36,124 nt of DNA from Dermatophilus congolensis (lineage in GTDB: Bacteria > Actinomycetota > Actinomycetes > Actinomycetales > Dermatophilaceae). Shown in pieces: positions 26,401 through 32,983 of the stretch. Made by a program: the position numbers and the translations under genes. Each line of letters opens with the position of its first letter. Position 1 is the stretch's first letter. The notes beneath the pieces are model-generated. The model saw only the letters and a list, made by a program, of their open reading frames with translations. It had not been told where the DNA came from and ran no database searches. The stretch spans positions 1-36,124 of the forward strand of contig JAUNUP010000028.1 of NCBI GenBank assembly GCA_030538115.1, given 5' to 3'.

Positions 26401-27865
26401 GGATGACGTACGCCGGGCGGCCCTGCAGCATGGGCCGCAGCACCTCCCACACGAAGAAGACGTTGCACGCCTCGCGCTCGTCGTCGCCGTACGGAACGTG
26501 TTGGTAGCGCCAGTAGTACGAGTTCACGGCACCGCGGTGGGGGCAGATCATGCCCTTGGGCCGCCCGGTCGTGCCCGATGACATCACGCAGTACGCGAGG
26601 GAGTCGGGGCCGGGCAGTTCACGGCCGCCGGCGTCGAGTTCTGGCAGGTCGGACGCAGCGAGCCGTGCGATCCAGCCCTCGGAGAGGCTCAGCACCGCCC
26701 CGCGCTCACGCCACGACTCGGGTAGAGCGCTCTCGAACGTCGTAGTGGTCAGCACGACCACCGGATCGGCCACGCCGAGAACGTCTTCCAGCAGCGCGGG
26801 CGGATACGCGGTGTCGACGGGCATGTACGCGCCCCCGGCCTTGAGCGCGGCGAGGTAGGCGATGACGAACTCCGCGCTCGTCTCCATGTAGATGCCGACG
26901 AGGGAGTCGACCACCACTCCCCTGCGCTGCAGGTCGCGGGCGAGCAGGTCGGTCTGTTCGTCGAGTTCGCGGAAGGTGAGGTGTGTGTCGCCGTCGACGA
27001 GGGCGAGCGCCTCGGGGGTGGCGGCGGCCTGGGCACGGAAGAGTTCGTGCAGCGTCGCGTCGCGGGGGTAGTCGGCGACCGGCCCCTCCATGATCGAGAG
27101 CGGCAGCCCCGCGATGTCGCGCGTCACCTGGCTCGTGATCGTCTCGATGACGTCGTCGAGACGCTCGACCGTGTAGAAGTGGTCGCCTTCGAAGGTGACG
27201 GAGTCGAAGCCGCCGTCGGTGTAGTCGGCCCAGGCGTCAAGGTCGTCAGGCGACACGAGATCGTCCGCCGTGCCGCCGAGTGCGGTGATCGGCGAGCTCA
27301 GCGGTGCGACGTCACCCACGGCATACGTCTCCGAGATCGCGAAGTCGGCCCGCAGCGGCGGCACGATGAGGTCGAGCAGTTCGTCGTTCTCCAGCGCCTC
27401 GGCGGGCACGAGCCCGAGCCGCCGGATCACGTCGATGAGCTCGTCGGTCGGGAGGTCGTGCATGAGCTCGTCGGGCACGCTGTGAGCAGGGGCGACGTGC
27501 GCGGAGGCGAACACGCGCAGCGGCATCGGCAGCCGGAGTTCCTGCAGCCTCCGCGCGGTCTCGTACGCGACGAGGGCCCCGACGCTGTGGCCGAAGAACG
27601 CGAACGGCTTGTCGTAGGCCCCGGTGAGGGCCTCGACGAGGTGGGAGACGAGGGTATCCATGTCGCTGACCAGCGGATCGGCGAGGCGGCTGCCACGGCC
27701 GGGCAGGTTCACAGCGACCAACTCCACGGAGTCGGGCAGTGCGTCGGGCCAGCCGCGGAACGCCTGCGGCCCACCCCCTCCGTACGGGAATCCGATGAGC
27801 CGCCACGTCGCTTCGGGGCGCGGACGGGGACAGACGAGCCAAGGAGTTTCCGGATACGAGGACAC
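20411..27865 (-). CDS. Hybrid NRPS/PKS megasynthase, TE-A-PCP-KS-AT-KR-ACP
   Basis: 2484 aa from GTG. Domains in order: thioesterase about 1-250 (GHSVG, Ser94; GDHF, His229); adenylation about 262-780 (SSGTTGRPKG 429-438, RTGD 657-660, Lys770 in SSGKLNRREL); PCP about 795-865 (GGHSL, Ser829); KS about 884-1312 (Cys1058 in TSCSTSL, His1193 in HGTGT, His1233 in GIGHSN); AT about 1463-1745 (GHSLGEY, Ser1558; RAFHS, His1659, malonyl-like); KR about 1870-2370 (TGGLGRIG 2100-2107, Tyr2295, Asn2299); ACP about 2410-2484 (GGDSL, Ser2442). No C, DH, ER or C-terminal TE is seen. It should activate a carboxylic acid, extend it once with malonate and reduce the ketone to a 3-hydroxyacyl product. The A4 position equivalent to Asp235 of GrsA is Val469, and the A8 motif is divergent, so a non-alpha-amino acid substrate is likely. 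All active sites appear intact. Confidence 0.93.
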   Translation of the reverse strand: MSSYPETPWLVCPRPRPEATWRLIGFPYGGGGPQAFRGWPDALPDSVELVAVNLPGRGSRLADPLVSDMDTLVSHLVEALTGAYDKPFAFFGHSVGALVAYETARRLQELRLPMPLRVFASAHVAPAHSVPDELMHDLPTDELIDVIRRLGLVPAEALENDELLDLIVPPLRADFAISETYAVGDVAPLSSPITALGGTADDLVSPDDLDAWADYTDGGFDSVTFEGDHFYTVERLDDVIETITSQVTRDIAGLPLSIMEGPVADYPRDATLHELFRAQAAATPEALALVDGDTHLTFRELDEQTDLLARDLQRRGVVVDSLVGIYMETSAEFVIAYLAALKAGGAYMPVDTAYPPALLEDVLGVADPVVVLTTTTFESALPESWRERGAVLSLSEGWIARLAASDLPELDAGGRELPGPDSLAYCVMSSGTTGRPKGMICPHRGAVNSYYWRYQHVPYGDDEREACNVFFVWEVLRPMLQGRPAYVIPDDAIFDPPRLADYLHENRITRVLFTPSLLDQVLSTPGLDLATAFEYLRVVYLNGEVVTTALQQRFARRFPTIRLLNDYSISEAHDVCTSDLADVDTVLSPKYAPAGVPMDNVRIYLLDDEQRPVPAGFVGEIYVGGDSLARGYLNAPEQTAERFIPDPLRDDGSRLFRTGDSGRILPNGRLEIQGRIAFMIKLRGYSIVPGAVESVIVAFPGIESAVVTTKDDPATGQPEHLVAYVVGDGSRDDDSLVAALRPHLKAHLPHFSVPSYIVPIPNLPLASSGKLNRRELPDPTTIRHVAHGGAPLDPPTSRLEHLIAEAWAAVLHVDAVEAGDNFFDLGGHSLSAAAVCARLREQGMQVGVVDVFQFPTVRLLAASLEPRDEALESAQVAPRMEGSGAIAVVGVACRFPGAPDADTFWQNIRGGVRSIRELTEEELAERGVAPEIYDDPDYRRIGAIVDGVEQFEPRFWGVSRKEAVLMDPQQRLFLECSWQALENAGYAPRRDGGRTGVFGGVFLPTYLLHYLRGGGLLDPRDPMEAHLTEIGNDKDYVTTRVSHLLDLQGPSINVQTSCSTSLVAVAEACQALAAGQCDTALAGASSLTFPQAGYMYAEGHINSRDGHCRPFDAEASGTILGDGVGVVVLKRLEDAEAAGDTILAVITGHATNNDGAIKAGYSAPSVTGQAQVVAAAQAMAGADPDAFTYLECHGTGTLVGDPIEVRALTQVFRRSTDRRGFCAIGSVKGGIGHSNIAAGMAGLIKTVYALHHRELPPLVDFETPNPHLDLDESPFYINETLRPWEVEDDQLRRAGVSCFGIGGTNSHIVLEEYIAPEGARSADVEATPAAGEEAASGAVPAVGVEGVAAAAQAESVSHSDAGRLPALVRSAERGADDDPGATPVLFTLSARTPVSLERARGAFVSALERRPDMDLGDAAYTLHVGRELFENRLVAVGDDADSLIASLKKATAATPASAGHGTVFMFPGQGSQYPRMAKGLYEQVPEFRRHYDACCAILAEEHDIDLRRVAFAEEAEVGGDHEFARAYYLQPALFAVEYALARTFMAWGVTPNAVVGHSLGEYVAATIAEVVSLPDALSLVQARAWAMEEAGLGAMLAVKMSLDKARSLVVDEPRVDVAVINSPGDIVISGEFDAIQRIEARLAEQGAAGQRLHTTRAFHSPMMEDAARRVHEQAERVTLNRPTMPILSNLTGDYLTDEQALDPAYWGRHLRQAVRFADNAATLLAQGPQMMLELGPGRTLSGLVTTIAATSAGTDSDDGSLSGPVTTTAAAPRAVDARGQTPMTPPLTVTCMRHPLEQKLTDAEVLLQAVGKIWWAGIDVDWRAFHEGETHKRVPLPSYVFDGERCWPETTAAGTLGATPEARADAKLPLDKWFSLPSWRRTMPPAVCARLGCSDDADTPTKWLVLDASSMREVGEETLSDLVIALLSAHGDTVVRAEALDDDADLPDRLLDLRALGASTDDPALPTATRDLVHLAQAVTRSGGTDPLHMWVVTEGAVQVDDELSQPLQATLLGAALVVAQENPNVTCRVIDVAGAGDRDAAERIASRIVAECTAKDPDEASIVAWRGQNRWVPTYESVSVPTVPEGASRLVPGGTYVITGGLGRIGRVLAQHLAGLGANVVLTSRRPVPTLDPESGNDFATAHAGTFRGEDDGLSIPAEKGTSQDSVEPGVPAAEGDRDVIEFVTRFQAVGCNVVVLQADPASEGDLDRVFSVARDRFGCIDGVFHAAGLAELTYLPDVTDDLLRREFAPKIRGLLALDRAIGAMAERGESTPGFVMLFSSIAAVLGGLAMTAYMGANRFMDAFTQADPRRHGVDWVCVNWDDWDFEYSTEQTAAYTASGQDRFAMSPAEGIEVLERVLALRSPVQLLVSTRPLQPRLDEWVRQSLPDKSTVAADSAVETGAPADSDGWPLERQLIGVYQRVLGVNSVAADDNFFDLGGDSLLAAQILAQLRSALSVQGQVQLQDIFTYPSVAELADYIGNRT

Positions 27866-28221
27866 TGGATTCTCTTCCCTGTCGTGGCGCCGGAGCTCAA
27901 CCGTGTTCTCGATCTACCGCGGCTGCCGCGTGCGGCCTACTTTGGCAAGGTCCGAGCGGTAATGGCGCGCAACGGAAGAGTTCTTTGGGCGACCGAACCG
28001 CTGCAGACGCGGCGAGCAGGGCATCGACAGGGCTCTGACCTCGATCTTCGATCCAACCGGGTGCCCAGGAAAAAGCGGGGGCGGAATTTACCACGTGAGC
28101 ACGGCGTTACGCCACTTCGTGGTCGTGGCCCGGTCGACGTCGCCCCCAACCGCGCCCACCCGTGGGAACCATGCGCCGCCGGCGTCGGCGCCTTCCCGCC
28201 TGACAGATCGTTCCACGCCCG
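27866..28221. other. Divergent intergenic region between megasynthase and exporter
   Basis: 356 bp without a supportable gene. It must hold the promoters of the megasynthase (minus) and the MFS exporter (plus). I could not place a convincing -35/-10 pair on either strand; a TTTGGCA/TAATGG pair near 27941-27966 has too short a spacer. An AT-rich island with CACGTG lies near 28084-28096. A shared regulator site is plausible but not identified. Confidence 0.5.
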
Positions 28222-29625
28222 TTGTCTCAGGGGGTCTTGACAATCACTCTCGCTTCACGTTTCCGGCCGATCGCCGAGCACGCCCGAGCCTCGTCGGGCA
28301 CCGGGTCGCCGGGGCCGGACTCGAAGCGCCGGCCGCTCTTCGCGTCACTGCACGTCTACAACTATCGGGTCTACTTCGTCGGCAGCCTCACCTCGAACAT
28401 CGGCACGTGGATGGCTCGGATCGCCCAGGACTGGCTCGTCCTCATGATCCTCACCAACCAGTCCGCGGCCGCTCTCGGCCTCGTAACCGGGCTGCAATTC
28501 CTGCCGATCGCCCTACTCACGCCGTACGGCGGGGCCGTCGCCGATCGCTTCTCGAAGCGCACGCTGCTCATGGCCACCCAGGCGGCCATGGCCCTCACGG
28601 GAGCCCTGCTCGCGCTGCTCGTGCTCACCGATACCGTCACGCTCTGGCACGTGTATGCCCTCGCCACGCTGACGGGCATCGCCAGCGCGTTCGACATGCC
28701 CGCACGACAGGCGTTCGTCTCGGAGATGGTGCCGCGGCACCTCCTCAGCAACGCCGTCGGCCTCAACAGCGCGTCGTTCAACTCGGCGCGCCTCGTCGGG
28801 CCGGGCATCGCCGGGCTGCTCATCGGCGTCTGGGGAGTCGGCCCTGCGATGCTGTTCAACGCGCTGAGCTTCGTAGCGGTGATCGGCGCGCTCGCGGCCA
28901 TGCGTCCGGCCGAACTGCATCCCTCGGAGCGGGCCGAACGCCGTGGCGCCGTCCGCGCGGGGCTGCGATACGTCAGTGGGCGCCCCGACATCGTCGTGCT
29001 TCTCGTCATCGTCTTCGTGCTCGGCACGTTCGGGTTGAACTTCCAGATCTCCAACGCGCTCATGGCCACGGCCGTCTTCGGTCTCGGTGCCGAGGAGTTC
29101 GGTCTGCTCGGCTCCGTCATGGCGGTGGGCTCGCTCGCGGGTGCGCTGCTCGCGGCTAAGCGGACACGACCGCGACTGCGGCTCGTGCTCGGTGCTCTCA
29201 CCGCGTTCGCGGTCTCGACGGCGGCGCTGGGCCTCGCTCCGACGTATCCCGTCTACACAGTGCTGCTCGTTCCGGTGGGACTGTCGGCGCTCACCGTCAT
29301 GACCGCCGCGAACGCCACCGTGCAACTCACTACAGACCCGAGCATGCGCGGCCGCGTCATGGCCTTGTACATGACGATCTTCATGGGCGGCACGCCCCTG
29401 GGTGCGCCGTTCGTCGGGTGGCTCGGCGACGTGGCAGGGCCTCGGTGGACCGTGCTCATCGGCTCCGTCACCACCGGCCTCACGGCGCTGGCCGTCGCGT
29501 CCTGGATCCTGCACCGCCGCCACCGCGAGGCCGACACGCAGGCAGTCGAATCGGCGGCCACCGAGCGCGCTGGGCAGCCTCGCAACCTCTCGCCGGCTGT
29601 GGCGGGCGCCGGGTCGACGCGCTGA
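28222..29625 (+). CDS. MFS exporter (DHA3/EntS-like)
   Basis: 467 aa, about 12 transmembrane helices. The N-terminal half has the MFS loop motif GGAVADRFSKRTLL after helix 2, and DMPARQAFVSEMV with LNSASFNSARLVGPGIAG are typical of the MFS_3/DHA3 group, which includes the enterobactin exporter EntS and drug efflux proteins. The start is uncertain: TTG at 28222 is the first possible; a TTG at 28237 has AGGGGG just upstream but at too short a spacing. It is divergent from the megasynthase, so export of its product is the natural hypothesis. The C-terminal 35 residues are hydrophilic and variable. Confidence 0.87.
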   Translation: MSQGVLTITLASRFRPIAEHARASSGTGSPGPDSKRRPLFASLHVYNYRVYFVGSLTSNIGTWMARIAQDWLVLMILTNQSAAALGLVTGLQFLPIALLTPYGGAVADRFSKRTLLMATQAAMALTGALLALLVLTDTVTLWHVYALATLTGIASAFDMPARQAFVSEMVPRHLLSNAVGLNSASFNSARLVGPGIAGLLIGVWGVGPAMLFNALSFVAVIGALAAMRPAELHPSERAERRGAVRAGLRYVSGRPDIVVLLVIVFVLGTFGLNFQISNALMATAVFGLGAEEFGLLGSVMAVGSLAGALLAAKRTRPRLRLVLGALTAFAVSTAALGLAPTYPVYTVLLVPVGLSALTVMTAANATVQLTTDPSMRGRVMALYMTIFMGGTPLGAPFVGWLGDVAGPRWTVLIGSVTTGLTALAVASWILHRRHREADTQAVESAATERAGQPRNLSPAVAGAGSTR

Positions 29626-29764
29626 GCGGAGCCTCTTCGCTGCCGCCGCGCACGCCGATGACGCGGACCAGCCGACCGGCTGATGCAGATCGCGGCGGCC
29701 TGAAGGGTCTGGCACGAGCGTCGGGCTCGCGTACCGCTACGACTGCCCGGCGTGGCGGCGGGCC

Positions 29765-30610
29765 TCAGGCGGAGGTTGCCTCGGAGGCGAAGGCCGCTCG
29801 GGCGTCGCGGGCCGCGCGGGATGCGCCGCTGCGCTCGGAGAGGAACGCCGCCGGCGCGCCCACGGCGGGCAGGTTGGTCAGCAGCCGCAGCACGGCGCCT
29901 CCTTGACGGCGATTGCCCAGGTCGGAGCGGAGGCGCCAGACCCGCTGGGCCACCCGCCAGACCAGCGCCGCTGTGCTGCCGAGGAACCGGATCGGGCCGC
30001 GCCTTTCCTCGGGAGCCTCACCGGGGGCGTCGGCCTCGGGCTGTGCCTCGTCCGCGTCGAGGGCGCCCGCGAGTTCGCCCGTGTTGAGGTCACGTGCCAG
30101 CACGATGCGGGCCGCCACGGCCACGCGGCGGTCGAGGCTGTCCACACCCATCTCGTGCGCGACTGCGTTGACGACGAGGATCTGCGTCGCCGCGCCGACG
30201 AAGTCACCGATCGCCACGACGCGGCCCAGCCTGCCTGCCAGCCCCGGCACCGCGGCCACCGCCGCGCCCGCAGTGCCGAATCGGTCGACCCACCAGTCGA
30301 TCCGGCTGTCCAGATCGGCCCCCTCCCAGTTCTCGTGACGCGGATGCACCGAACCGGTGACGATTCGCCAGACCCCGCGCCCGACGCCGGCGACCGCGCC
30401 CAGCCCTTGGCGCACGAGACCGCCCTTCCTCTCCGGCTTCTCCCGTTTGGCGGCAGGCTCGACCTCCTTGCCGGCGGCTGCGCGCACCTCCTGCTCCCCC
30501 GGCTCGTCGGATCCCACGAGTAGATCTACCGCCCGGTCGAATTCGCGCGAAGCAAACGCTAGTACCTGCGCCAAACGGCGGTCTTCGGTGGTCACTGCCT
30601 GCTCGTTCAT
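29765..30610 (-). CDS. Hypothetical protein, weakly EcsC-like
   Basis: 281 aa. The N-terminal third is charged (Lys/Glu-rich, residues about 35-70). A central region (DWWVDRFGTAGAAVAAVPGL, then AIGDFVGAATQILVVNAVAHEMG) is amphipathic to hydrophobic and recalls EcsC-family proteins, an uncertain assignment. The C-terminal third has an acidic linker and a basic, Ala/Arg-rich tail. No enzymatic motif is seen. The ATG at 30610 has AGGAGA a few bases upstream, and this Shine-Dalgarno lies inside a 13-bp hairpin (30615-30660), so translation may be controlled by RNA structure. An upstream extension of the frame is not supported. Confidence 0.65.
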   Translation of the reverse strand: MNEQAVTTEDRRLAQVLAFASREFDRAVDLLVGSDEPGEQEVRAAAGKEVEPAAKREKPERKGGLVRQGLGAVAGVGRGVWRIVTGSVHPRHENWEGADLDSRIDWWVDRFGTAGAAVAAVPGLAGRLGRVVAIGDFVGAATQILVVNAVAHEMGVDSLDRRVAVAARIVLARDLNTGELAGALDADEAQPEADAPGEAPEERRGPIRFLGSTAALVWRVAQRVWRLRSDLGNRRQGGAVLRLLTNLPAVGAPAAFLSERSGASRAARDARAAFASEATSA

Positions 30611-30614
30611 GTGC

Positions 30615-30660
30615 TCTCCTGCCACGACGCCGGTGAATCCCCCGTCATCGTGGCAGGAGA
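30615..30660 (-). promoter_or_regulatory. Hairpin sequestering the Shine-Dalgarno of the 30610 gene
   Basis: TCTCCTGCCACGA and TCGTGGCAGGAGA (30615-30627 and 30648-30660 on the plus strand) are perfect 13-bp inverted repeats around a 20-nt loop. In the minus-strand mRNA the 3' arm contains AGGAGA, the ribosome-binding site of the gene starting at 30610, so the closed stem would hide it. Confidence 0.7.
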
Positions 30661-30822
30661 CGTCCGCCGCGGCATCCCGGCCATCGCGGTGAGGACGCTC
30701 GGGCACCGGCTTGCCGCGGGCGCTCCGCGTGCGCGGCTATCGCCACCCTGGAAAGGTGGTTCCCACCCGGCCGCGCGCACGCGCGCTCCCGCCGACGAAA
30801 CCGAGCACGAGGACACCACCAC

Positions 30823-31098
30823 ATGAGCGACACGCCGCAGATCGACCCCCGCAACAACCCCGAGTCACAGCAGGCCGAAGAGGGCGCAAGCCAGACCGGC
30901 ACCCGCACGGGGCAGGGCGGCCCAGTCATGTCCGACGCGCCGACCGCCGAGGAGGGCGCCGCCGGCGTCATCGCAGGTCGTGTCACAGGCACGGACTCCG
31001 GAGACATCCTCAGCGGCGTGCGAGCCTCCGAGGAAGACATCGAGGAGGCGGTCTCGGGCGACACCGGCCCCGAACACCCGGGAGCCCGCCGCGACTGA
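30823..31098 (+). CDS. Hypothetical small acidic protein
   Basis: 91 aa, hydrophilic and strongly acidic, rich in Gly, Glu, Asp, Ser and Thr, and probably largely disordered. It has no signal peptide, cysteine or membrane segment. GAGGA lies about 8 nt before the ATG. The C-terminal half (GDILSGVRASEEDIEEAVSG) could form a helix. No family recognised. A terminator-like hairpin follows 22 nt after the stop. Confidence 0.6.
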   Translation: MSDTPQIDPRNNPESQQAEEGASQTGTRTGQGGPVMSDAPTAEEGAAGVIAGRVTGTDSGDILSGVRASEEDIEEAVSGDTGPEHPGARRD

Positions 31099-31120
31099 CT
31101 CGACACTCCGCCGTCACACA

Positions 31121-31152
31121 GAACCCTCGTCTCGCTCCCGGGGCGAGGGTTC
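31121..31152. terminator. Probable bidirectional terminator
   Basis: GAACCCTCG (31121-31129) and CGAGGGTTC (31144-31152) form a 9-bp perfect stem with a 14-nt loop. It lies between the convergent acidic-protein gene and the YcaQ-like gene. There is no T-run. Confidence 0.65.
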
Positions 31153-31208
31153 GGTGCGCCCAGGCTCTGCACATCCGGGCTCACGATCAAGGCCGGTCGG
31201 CACGCCGA

Positions 31209-32447
31209 TCAGCGGAGCGTGGCCGCGAGGTCAGGTGCCCACGTGCCGGGGCCGGTGATCTGGATGTCGCCGAGCCCCTGCCAGGCAGCCGCGTCTTCGA
31301 GCAGCGGCACGACCCGCTGGGCGAGTTCTCTCGCGCGCCCCGCGGAGGCGGGTTCGAGGTGGGCGTGCTGCACCCGCAGCACCCCGGCCTTGCGGTCGCC
31401 CTTGAGGTCGATTCGTCCGACGAGGTCACCGTCGACGAGCACCGGCAGCACGTAGTACCCGTGCAGCCGCTGCGCTGCCGGGGTGTAGATCGAGATGCGG
31501 TAGTGGAAGTCGAACAGTCGCTCGGTGCGCGGACGGCACCAGACGAGCGGGTCGAACGGCGACAGCAGAGCGGTCACGTGCACGGCTCTCGGAATGCGCT
31601 GCCCGGCCGCGAAGTAGGCGAGCCGGTCCCAGCCCTCGACCTCCACGGGCTCGAGTTCGCCCTCCGCGACGAGGGATTCGACTGCCCGGCGGGTGGCGGC
31701 GATCGAGATGCGAGGATAGTCCGCCAGATCCGAGACCGTGGCGATGCCGTGGGCCACGGAGGCGCGACGCACCAGTTCGCGCACAGCCTCCTCCTGCGGG
31801 ATCTCGACGCGCGCCTCCTTCGGCAGCACATCGTCGGCAAGCGCGAGAACCCGCTCGAACCTCTCGCGACCGACCGTCACCAGCTCACCGCGAGAGAACA
31901 GGTGCATGGCCGCCCAGTGCACGCGGTTCTTGTTCCACCAGCCGCCGCCGAGGCTGACGTTCTCGGGGTGGTCAAGGTCGCGTACCCGCAACGGGCCACG
32001 AGCCGCGAACTCAGCGCGGACGTCGTCGAGGAGCCCCCGGTTCTCCTCGATCCAACCGCGGTCCCGTTCACGTACGGGCCGATTGCGGTGCCAGGCCCAT
32101 AGCGGCCAGTCCGCGACGGGCAGCACAGCCGCCTCATGAGCCAGGTATTCGGTGTATCCGCCCAGTTTCGGGGCCGTTGTCGCGTTGCGGTCGTGGTGCA
32201 GAAGTGCGTCTAGGATTCGACGGTCGTAAGGTCCCAGCCGCGACCAAAGAGGCAGGTAGTGACTGCGCTCGAACACGTTCACGGTGTCGAGTTGCAGCAC
32301 GCCCATCGTCGCGATCGTCCGCCGCAACGACGCCTTGGTCACCACGGAGGGTCGACGCCGACCGAACCCCTGCGCGGCCACCGCCACCCGCCGGGCCGCG
32401 GCGACCGTGAGTCGACGTGTTCGTGAGCCGTGAACCGTTCGCGTCAC
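31209..32447 (-). CDS. YcaQ/AlkX-type DNA interstrand-crosslink glycosylase (HTH_42 family)
   Basis: 412 aa, a normal length for the HTH_42/DUF1006 family of winged-helix DNA glycosylases. The catalytic QxD motif that distinguishes YcaQ/AlkX from AlkZ (QxQ) is at Gln52-Leu-Asp54 (VLQLDTVNVFERSHY). Other family blocks are GGWWNKNRVHWA, LLSPFDPLVWCR, RTERLFDFHYRISIYTPAAQR and YYVLPVLVDGDLVGRIDLK. It would excise alkylated and cross-linked purines in the cytosol. The start is GTG and overlaps the stop of the YqeY-like gene by 4 bp (GTGA), so the two are coupled. Confidence 0.88.
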   Translation of the reverse strand: MTRTVHGSRTRRLTVAAARRVAVAAQGFGRRRPSVVTKASLRRTIATMGVLQLDTVNVFERSHYLPLWSRLGPYDRRILDALLHHDRNATTAPKLGGYTEYLAHEAAVLPVADWPLWAWHRNRPVRERDRGWIEENRGLLDDVRAEFAARGPLRVRDLDHPENVSLGGGWWNKNRVHWAAMHLFSRGELVTVGRERFERVLALADDVLPKEARVEIPQEEAVRELVRRASVAHGIATVSDLADYPRISIAATRRAVESLVAEGELEPVEVEGWDRLAYFAAGQRIPRAVHVTALLSPFDPLVWCRPRTERLFDFHYRISIYTPAAQRLHGYYVLPVLVDGDLVGRIDLKGDRKAGVLRVQHAHLEPASAGRARELAQRVVPLLEDAAAWQGLGDIQITGPGTWAPDLAATLR

Positions 32448-32788
32448 AGTCGGCCGACTATCCGCTCCAGCACCTCGGCCTCGGCCCTCACCGGCTCGGC
32501 GTGCGACAGCGGGAGTTCTGCTGCGGCAGCGTGCCGTTCGTCGATCTCGCGTTGCACAATGGCTCGTGCTTCGTCGTGCGAGAGTTCTCGCCGGGCGACG
32601 TCTGCGCTCCCCGCGCCCACACGTGAGTCCTCGACCGCACCGGCGCGGACGTCGGTCGGAACGGCACCCGCGTTGTCCAACGCGGCGAGCGCCGATCGGA
32701 TGGCCGATGTCGCGACCGCATCACGCGCCCGCATCGCCTGGCGCAGCTCGCCCCGCAAGATCACTTCGATGGACTCCACAGGCGGCAT
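32444..32788 (-). CDS. Short GatB/YqeY-like protein
   Basis: 114 aa. The N-terminus (LRGELRQAMRARDAVATSAIRSALAALDNA) matches the first helices of the YqeY family, which resembles the tail domain of the amidotransferase subunit GatB. YqeY proteins are usually about 150 aa, so this is a short, divergent member; the later part (LSHDEARAIVQREIDERHAAA) still fits. The function of the family is not settled. The ATG at 32788 has no well-spaced Shine-Dalgarno; the GTG three codons later (32779) with GGTGGA upstream is a good alternative. Translationally coupled to the YcaQ-like gene. Confidence 0.65.
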   Translation of the reverse strand: MPPVESIEVILRGELRQAMRARDAVATSAIRSALAALDNAGAVPTDVRAGAVEDSRVGAGSADVARRELSHDEARAIVQREIDERHAAAAELPLSHAEPVRAEAEVLERIVGRL

Positions 32789-32983
32789 TCCACCACGACG
32801 ACGCGGGTGTCGACGCCGAGAACCGCCGTGGAGTCGGCGCGCGGCTCCCGGGCGGGGAACACCTCGGTGCGCCAAGGATGTTCACGCAAGTGCCGGTCGG
32901 CACACATCGGCTGGCTGCGCGGTGCGCGTAACGATCGTGTACGCGCCGTAGACCTTCACGGACTCACAGAAGCGGGGCATGAC

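Noticed and set aside
28237..28265. TTGACA at 28237-28242 as a -35 box
   Set aside because: It lies inside or at the start of the MFS reading frame and no -10 element is found at the right distance.
30616..30659. Membership of the 30615-30660 hairpin in the CCGTGG repeat family
   Set aside because: Both contain TGCCACG-like arms, but arm sequence, loop length (20 versus 31-32) and location upstream of a gene differ.
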